From Halobacillus salinarum (lineage in GTDB: Bacteria; Bacillota; Bacilli; Bacillales; Halobacillaceae), in the NCBI RefSeq assembly GCF_022919095.1, contig NZ_CP095073.1:2480001-2544000 (forward strand): a stretch of DNA of 64,000 nt. The letters are read 5' to 3'. Made by a program: the position numbers and the translations under genes. This document shows, one piece after another, positions 59,255 to 64,000 of the stretch. The notes beneath the pieces were generated by a model. The model did not search any database. It saw only the letters and a list, made by a program, of their open reading frames with translations, and was not told the DNA's origin. The first letter of the stretch is position 1. The number at the start of each line of letters is the position of its first letter.

Positions 59255-60487
59255 ATGTTACATAATCCAACCGGTAAAGAACGACTAGGATTAGCTTTTC
59301 TTCTCGGGATGCTGGGGATCTTAGGACCGCTGAATATTGATATGTATTTACCCAGCTTCCCTGGGATTGCATCAGACTTGAATGCAAACGCTTCGCTGGT
59401 ACAGCTGAGCTTAACGGCCTGTTTGATCGGGCTTGCTGTCGGACAGATCGTCGTTGGACCTATTAGTGATGCACAAGGAAGAAGAAAACCTTTGCTCGTC
59501 TTTATCTTTTTATTTGCCGCAGCTTCGTTTTTCTGCGCCCTTGCCCCTAATATCACCGTGTTAATTACTGCACGTTTTATCCAGGGTTTTACTGCTTCTG
59601 CCGGTATTGTACTATCAAGGGCTGTAGTAAGAGATGTATTCGATGGCAGAGAACTGACTAAATTCTTTGCGCTTCTAATGGTAATCAATGCTACCGCGCC
59701 GATGATTGCCCCAATGACCGGGGGAGCGATTTTACTGCTTCCTTTTGCTTCTTGGAACACGATTTTCTATTTTCTATGCCTGCTTGGTCTATTAATTGTA
59801 TTTGTTATTTTCATGAAATTAAGAGAGACACTTCCCGAGGAAAACAGGATTCCAAGCTCGCTCGGAAGTTCCTTACGAACCATTGGAAGTCTCCTTAAAG
59901 ACCGCTCCTTTATTGGATATGCACTTACGATTGGATTCGTACATGGAGGCAGCTTTGCTTACGTGTCCGGCACTCCTTTTGTATATCAGGAGATTTACCA
60001 TGTCTCTCCTCAAGTGTTTAGTATCTTGTTTGGAATTAACGGGCTTGCCATAATAACCGGCAGTTTTCTTGTAGGGAGGTTAGGCGGCATCGTTCATGAG
60101 CGGAACCTGCTGAAAACAGCAGTGATTACTGCTGTTAGTGCCACTTTTGTTCTCCTTATCATGACTATCATAAAAGGGCCGCTTGCAGGGCTTGTTATCC
60201 CGATTTTCATATATATGACCTCCATGGGGATGGTGTTAACGAGTACATTTACTCTGGCTATGGAGCACCAGGCACATCGTGCGGGAAGCGCCAGCGCCGT
60301 ATTAGGGATGCTTCCATTATTATTCGGTTCGATCGTCTCTCCACTCGTTGGTATCAATGAGTCTTCAGCCGTGCCAATGGGGGCGCTTTTATTTACAACA
60401 GCGTTGATTGGATCTATTGTTTTCTTTAGTTTAACGGGGAAGATGCAAATAGAAAAATCTAATAAGCTATCATTGAATGAAAACTAA
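59255..60487 (+). CDS. Bcr/CflA family multidrug MFS exporter
   Basis: About 410 residues from ATG 59255, 10 bases after AAAGGTG; two upstream in-frame starts lack good sites. The Bcr/CflA marks are LGMLGILGPLNIDMYLPSFP, GQIVVGPISDAQGRRKPLL, and GFTASAGIVLSRAVVRDVFDG. The family exports bicyclomycin, sulfathiazole, chloramphenicol or cysteine. Stands alone between a terminator and the TPP riboswitch, so drug export is a family guess. Confidence 0.88.
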   Translation: MLHNPTGKERLGLAFLLGMLGILGPLNIDMYLPSFPGIASDLNANASLVQLSLTACLIGLAVGQIVVGPISDAQGRRKPLLVFIFLFAAASFFCALAPNITVLITARFIQGFTASAGIVLSRAVVRDVFDGRELTKFFALLMVINATAPMIAPMTGGAILLLPFASWNTIFYFLCLLGLLIVFVIFMKLRETLPEENRIPSSLGSSLRTIGSLLKDRSFIGYALTIGFVHGGSFAYVSGTPFVYQEIYHVSPQVFSILFGINGLAIITGSFLVGRLGGIVHERNLLKTAVITAVSATFVLLIMTIIKGPLAGLVIPIFIYMTSMGMVLTSTFTLAMEHQAHRAGSASAVLGMLPLLFGSIVSPLVGINESSAVPMGALLFTTALIGSIVFFSLTGKMQIEKSNKLSLNEN

Positions 60488-60544
60488 CTGAACTTGTACT
60501 CAGTAAACTTCTATGTTCTAATAAAAACCAGGAATCTTATATAC

Positions 60545-60640
60545 CTTCACTAGGGGAGCCGCGTACTTTCGGCTGAGAAAAGCACAAAAGCTTTGACCCT
60601 TATTACTTGATCTAGGTCATACTAGCGTAAGGAAGTGAAG
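60545..60640 (+). promoter_or_regulatory. TPP riboswitch
   Basis: P1 pairs CTTCAC (60545-60550) with GTGAAG (60635-60640). The conserved pyrimidine-sensor core CTGAGA is at 60573-60578, GACCCTT near 60595-60601, and the pyrophosphate arm is ACTTGATCTAGGTCATACTAGCGTAAGGA in layout (60605-60633). AGCGAGC (60639-60645), overlapping the end of P1, can pair with GCTCGCT (60682-60688), so an antiterminator forms when P1 is open. It controls ylmB and tenA. Confidence 0.95.
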
Positions 60641-60681
60641 CGAGCCACTTGCAACCGCAATCTTGTACACTTTTATCTACA

Positions 60682-60717
60682 GCTCGCTCCTTCGTTAAAG
60701 GAGCGGGCTTTTTTCAT
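60682..60717 (+). terminator. Riboswitch-controlled terminator
   Basis: Stem GCTCGCTCCTT / AAGGAGCGGGC, loop CGTTA, then TTTTTT. Its left arm competes with the riboswitch antiterminator at 60639-60645. Confidence 0.92.
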
Positions 60718-60800
60718 GAAAATAAACAGAGTCATAAACTCCCGAAACAGAGAGGCCGGTCGTTATGATTACTTTTCTTATTATAAATGGAGGTGAATAA

Positions 60801-62081
60801 ATGAAAGAACTAACTGAATTATTATCAGAAGTGGAGAGAAGAGAGAATGAATTGTACCAGCTGTTATCCGACTTAATCTCCTATCCAACTGTAAGTCCTC
60901 CTGCAAGAAACACCACAGAAGCCCAGGATTACGTCAGTGATTACCTTAGGAAAATAGGATTTTCCATTGAACAATGGGAGCTGTATCCTGGAGATTCTAT
61001 TGTGGCAGGAACAAAACTCGGAAGGGATGAGGATAATGCTGGAAGCCTGATTCTGAATGGACATCTGGATGTAGCAGCTATTGAAGAAAATGAACAATGG
61101 GATTTTGATCCTTTTACCTGTGCAGTGACGGAGGAAAAGATTTACGGACGCGGCACGGCAGATATGAAAGGAGGAATGGCCGGGATTTTATTTGCCTTAA
61201 AACTGCTTTATGAATGGGGGATTGAACCGCTTGGCACGGTATATGTGCAGTCTGCGGCAGGAGAAGAAGTTGGCGAAGCCGGCACAAAATCCTGCTGTGA
61301 AAATGGATATCACGCTGATCTTGCCTTAGTAGCAGATACAAGCAACTGTATGATTCAAGGTCAGGGAGGGGTGATTACAGGTTGGATCATCCTTCAGAGC
61401 CCAGAAACATTTCACGATGCCAGCAGACGATCGATGATCCATGCTGGAGGCGGTGTGCACGGAGCAAGTACAATTGAAAAAATGATGAAAATAATAAGCG
61501 GGCTGCAGGAGCTTGAAAAGCATTGGGCTATTACAAAAAGCAGTCCAGGGTTCCCTCCCGGGTCCAATACGATCAATCCTGCTGTTATCGAAGGAGGCAG
61601 GCATCCTGCGTTTATTGCGGACCGGTGCGGACTTTGGGTCACAGTTCATTATTATCCTGAAGAAAACTACAACGACATTGTTCATGAAATCGAAGAGCAC
61701 CTTTCCCATGTAGTTCAAGCTGATCCGTGGCTCAGAGAACATCCTCCTGCATTTCAATGGGGAGGGAACTCGATGATCGAAGAAAAAGGAGAGATTTTCC
61801 CTTCCTTTTCTGTCGACCGTCATCACACAGGGGTTGAGATGCTTGCTCATGCCCACGAGCTTGTGAACCAAACACCTGTACAATTCTCCATGTCGCCGAC
61901 TGTGACCGATGGAGGATGGTTGGCAGAAGCAGGTATACCAACGATTTTATATGGCCCTGGAACCCTGGAACAAGCTCATGCGGTCAATGAATCTATCGAC
62001 AGAATTCAGCTTCTTCAGTTTACAAAAACAATGGTCGCTTTTTTATATCGTTGGTTTTTGAATAGTGAAAAGAAAGGATGA
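60801..62081 (+). CDS. ylmB: N-formyl-4-amino-5-aminomethyl-2-methylpyrimidine deformylase (YlmB-like)
   Basis: M20 metallopeptidase-type deacylase of 426 residues, the same length as B. subtilis YlmB. Metal ligands: LNGHLDVAAIEENEQW (His and Asp), GRGTADMKGG (bridging Asp), AAGEEVGEAGT (catalytic and metal Glu) and the C-terminal GPGTLEQAHAVNES His. It removes a formyl group from thiamine breakdown products so TenA can act. The gene lies under a TPP riboswitch and is followed by tenA after 6 bases, as in the known base-degraded thiamine salvage route. Other M20 deacylases (ArgE, DapE) are excluded by this context. RBS TGGAGGTG. Confidence 0.88.
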   Translation: MKELTELLSEVERRENELYQLLSDLISYPTVSPPARNTTEAQDYVSDYLRKIGFSIEQWELYPGDSIVAGTKLGRDEDNAGSLILNGHLDVAAIEENEQWDFDPFTCAVTEEKIYGRGTADMKGGMAGILFALKLLYEWGIEPLGTVYVQSAAGEEVGEAGTKSCCENGYHADLALVADTSNCMIQGQGGVITGWIILQSPETFHDASRRSMIHAGGGVHGASTIEKMMKIISGLQELEKHWAITKSSPGFPPGSNTINPAVIEGGRHPAFIADRCGLWVTVHYYPEENYNDIVHEIEEHLSHVVQADPWLREHPPAFQWGGNSMIEEKGEIFPSFSVDRHHTGVEMLAHAHELVNQTPVQFSMSPTVTDGGWLAEAGIPTILYGPGTLEQAHAVNESIDRIQLLQFTKTMVAFLYRWFLNSEKKG

Positions 62082-62087
62082 TGACTC

Positions 62088-62765
62088 ATGTTTACAGATC
62101 GGCTGTTCGAGAAGACAAGTACAATTTGGGAAAAGTATTTAGAACATCCGTTTGTTAAAGAAATTGGAAAAGGAAGCCTGGATCTGGATAAATTTCAATT
62201 CTTTATGGAACAGGATTACTTATATTTAATCGATTACTGTAAAGTATTTGCGTTAGGAAGTGCAAAGGCGAGCCGTTTAGAAGTCATGACTATCTTTTCT
62301 GATTTGCTGCATTCAACCCTCAATGAAGAAATGGAGCTGCACAGACAATACGCAGAAAAATTAGGTATGACAAGAACACAGCTGGAAAACAGTACCCCTT
62401 CATCCACCTTGTCAGCTTATACAAGCTACATGCTTCAAAAATCCTATCAAGGCTCTGAGGCTGATGTTGCGGCCTCTGTTCTCGCGTGTACTTGGAGTTA
62501 TAATTTCATCGGATTGAATTTAGCTCAAACAGAGGGTGCGACCGAGCATCCATTCTATGGCGATTGGATTAACATGTATGCTTCCGACGAATTCAGCCAG
62601 CTCGCAAGCCAAATGAAACAGCTGATGAACGAGCTGGCTGAAGAGAAACCTGAGCGGGAAAAAGCAGAATTAGAAGCCATATTCGTGCATTGCAGTAAAC
62701 TGGAGTATTTATTTTGGGACATGGCGTATGATAAACAAATGTGGCCGCAAGAAATCAGTTCGTGA
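62088..62765 (+). CDS. tenA: aminopyrimidine aminohydrolase / thiaminase II
   Basis: 225 residues, all-helical TenA fold. D43 (EQDYLYL), the nucleophile C134 (ACTWSYNFIG), Y138 nearby and the Glu in KLEYLFWDMAYD (near 203) are all retained. It hydrolyses aminomethyl-HMP to HMP, so the pyrimidine part of degraded thiamine is recovered; thiaminase activity is secondary. It is the second gene under the TPP riboswitch, 6 bases after ylmB, and a terminator follows. Confidence 0.92.
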   Translation: MFTDRLFEKTSTIWEKYLEHPFVKEIGKGSLDLDKFQFFMEQDYLYLIDYCKVFALGSAKASRLEVMTIFSDLLHSTLNEEMELHRQYAEKLGMTRTQLENSTPSSTLSAYTSYMLQKSYQGSEADVAASVLACTWSYNFIGLNLAQTEGATEHPFYGDWINMYASDEFSQLASQMKQLMNELAEEKPEREKAELEAIFVHCSKLEYLFWDMAYDKQMWPQEISS

Positions 62766-62774
62766 ACCCTAAGT

Positions 62775-62805
62775 AAAAGGTCCAAATCAATCATTTGGGC
62801 CTTTT
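62775..62805 (+). terminator. Terminator after tenA
   Basis: Thirteen-pair stem AAAAGGTCCAAAT / ATTTGGGCCTTTT (one G-T pair) with loop CAATC. Confidence 0.85.
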
Positions 62806-62814
62806 ACAATTTCA

Positions 62815-62828
62815 TCGAAGCGTTTGCA
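62815..62828 (+). promoter_or_regulatory. LacI/cre-type operator before the LacI-family gene
   Basis: Minus-strand reading TGCAAACGCTTCGA matches cre TGNAANCGNWNNCA except for one base in the last pair. It overlaps the -35 box, so either CcpA or the encoded LacI-family protein itself could bind. Confidence 0.5.
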
Positions 62829-62853
62829 AAAGCTCCATCAAATAAGATATCAT
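62824..62853 (+). promoter_or_regulatory. SigA promoter of the LacI-family gene
   Basis: TTGCAA (62824-62829), 18-bp spacer, TATCAT (62848-62853). Confidence 0.5.
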
Positions 62854-62901
62854 AGTACATGAAACTGATTTCACATTTTGATAAAAGAGGATGTTATAAA
62901 G

Positions 62902-63894
62902 ATGGCAACGATTTCAGATGTCGCTAAGTTAACCGGCTTGTCCAAATCTACCGTATCCCGAGTGATCAATAACCATCCGTACATTTCCAAGGAAAAGAGA
63001 AAACTGGTCGAAAAAGCGATGGATGAACTAGGTTACCAGCCAAACCCTTCAGCCAGGCGGCTGAGAGGACAGCTGACAAGCACGATCGGTGTTGTTGTAC
63101 CAAGGATCGCAAACCCTTTTTTCTCTTATCTATTAGCTTCGATTGAACAAACCGCTTTTCAAAACAACTACCAGGTCCTCATGTTTCAAAGCAACGAAAA
63201 CAAAGAAAAAGAAGTTTATTTTCTTAACTTATTAAAAACGAAACAAGTGGATGGTCTTATTATGACTGCGGTTGAAAATGACTGGAACACCATCGAGCCT
63301 TTTACAAAATACGGACCGATTATCCTCTGCAATGAATATCTCAGTTCAGCTAGTATTCCGATGATACGTGTCAACCAAACCAAAGGCGCGTATTTAGCTG
63401 CCAAGCATTTCATTGATCAAGGGCACACGAAAATCGCCTATTGCACCGGTGGGTTATTTGCTGACGACGGTAAAGATAAAGATCGAAACAAAGGGTATCA
63501 ACAGGCCCTTGAGGAAGCAGGAATTCCTCTAAACCCTTCGTGGATTTTCATCAATAAGCATTCCATTGAGGATGGAAAAAAGGTTATGAAAGATATCATA
63601 GAGCTCAAAGACAACCCCACCGCTATTTTCACAGGCAGCGATGAAATAGCAGCAGGTGTTATTATCCAGGCTAAGGAACTCGGCTTGAAGGTCCCGGAAG
63701 ATATCGCCGTCATCGGATTTGATGATCAGCCCAGCGCGGAAATGCTGGACCCGAAACTAACGACCATCCGCCAGCCTATTGAGCAGATGGGACAAAAAGC
63801 AGTAGAGGTACTTCTCTCTTTGCTGAATAAATCAGAACCCGAAAATAAGATGCCGGAACTTCCTGTTGAGTTAGTCGTCCGCAACTCTACGTAA
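62902..63894 (+). CDS. LacI-family transcriptional regulator
   Basis: 330 residues from ATG 62902. HTH: MATISDVAKLTGLSKSTVSRVINNHPYISKEKRKLVEKA with hinge region NPSARRLRGQ; the effector domain is type 1 periplasmic-like (TIGVVVPRIANPFFSYLLASIEQ, DGLIMTAVENDWNT, AIFTGSDEIAAGVIIQAKELGLKVPEDIAVIGFDDQPSA, TTIRQPIEQMGQKAVEVLL). GAGGATG lies 12 bases upstream, a weak-to-fair site; an in-frame start at 62878 would add eight residues. The target genes are not visible; the downstream region falls outside the window. The promoter region carries a LacI-type dyad, consistent with autoregulation. Confidence 0.88.
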   Translation: MATISDVAKLTGLSKSTVSRVINNHPYISKEKRKLVEKAMDELGYQPNPSARRLRGQLTSTIGVVVPRIANPFFSYLLASIEQTAFQNNYQVLMFQSNENKEKEVYFLNLLKTKQVDGLIMTAVENDWNTIEPFTKYGPIILCNEYLSSASIPMIRVNQTKGAYLAAKHFIDQGHTKIAYCTGGLFADDGKDKDRNKGYQQALEEAGIPLNPSWIFINKHSIEDGKKVMKDIIELKDNPTAIFTGSDEIAAGVIIQAKELGLKVPEDIAVIGFDDQPSAEMLDPKLTTIRQPIEQMGQKAVEVLLSLLNKSEPENKMPELPVELVVRNST

Positions 63895-64000
63895 AGCTGT
63901 AAATAAACTAATAAAATCAACCCTTGAAACCGATACCATATTTGAATATACTAGATAGTAATTACGACTATTATTTTTTACTCATTTATGAAACCGTTAT

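Noticed and set aside
59203-59760. 185-codon frame opposite the Bcr/CflA gene
   Set aside because: Antisense to a conserved membrane protein gene; composition follows from the complementary codons and no motif is seen.
61326-61883. 185-codon frame opposite ylmB
   Set aside because: Antisense to a conserved enzyme with its metal ligands; no start site and no family features.

Overview
The window reads as chromosome from a low-GC Gram-positive of the Bacillaceae, most likely a moderately halophilic Halobacillus-type organism. Reasons: Bacillus-style AGGAGG ribosome binding sites with frequent TTG/GTG starts, SigA promoters, CcpA (cre), Fur and HxlR operators, recognisable Bacillus orthologues (ykuI, yppC, ytcD-ytbD-ytbE, gbsA, tenA, ylmB, gntP family), and two BCCT osmolyte transporters plus a betaine aldehyde dehydrogenase, as expected of a salt-adapted species. 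No phage, IS element, CRISPR array, tRNA or rRNA is visible.

Layout. 0-13 kb: thiF (end of a thiamine operon), a membrane-anchored NagZ-type GH3 enzyme with an extra N-terminal domain, a XylE-like sugar symporter under a cre site, an ABC exporter, a two-gene ABC-2 exporter, a broken Hsp20 gene, an aldo/keto reductase and a GntP-type permease. 12.6-15.3 kb: three secreted proteins, one with an LPDTA sortase signal and one GH144-like glucanase with two LacI-type operators upstream. 15.7-18 kb: an ArsR-family regulator and a frameshifted MFS gene. 18.5-21.7 kb: rpiA, a 2-hydroxyacid dehydrogenase and gndA (pentose phosphate / gluconate metabolism). 22-30 kb: a sulfotransferase-like protein, an RlmN of streptococcal type, yppC, an RNase H-like protein, a GNAT, an RDD protein and the c-di-GMP protein YkuI. 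30-46 kb: EgtB, a BCCT transporter divergent from an aminotransferase-RpiR pair, GMP reductase, a cysteine-rich microprotein with GNAT and VOC genes, an SpsF-like nucleotidyltransferase, a papain-like hydrolase, a second BCCT transporter, and a six-gene operon amidohydrolase / Rieske ferredoxin / ferredoxin reductase / two half-size CHR transporters / gbsA. 46-56 kb: small proteins, a cupin, the ytcD/ytbDE locus with a triple operator, a Fur-controlled divergent pair of unknown genes, an EamA permease, a decayed GNAT, and an AKR-SDR pair divergent from an HxlR regulator. 56-64 kb: a YfcC permease with an M20 amidase, a Bcr/CflA exporter, a TPP riboswitch controlling ylmB-tenA (thiamine pyrimidine salvage), and a LacI-family regulator.

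Themes. Thiamine genes sit at both ends (synthesis at the left, salvage at the right). Osmolyte handling is concentrated at 31-46 kb. Regulation is unusually readable: paired operators occupy promoter spacers at 32.9 kb (RpiR-type) and 51.4 kb (Fur), and a three-copy 19-bp repeat lies at 48.7 kb. Three genes are broken: two by an apparent single missing G in a G run, so real mutation and sequencing error must both be considered, and one by an internal deletion. The best candidates for something undescribed are the gbsA/Rieske operon with its 10-bp tandem repeats, the Fur-controlled pair of unknowns, and the CX3CX2CX2C microprotein.
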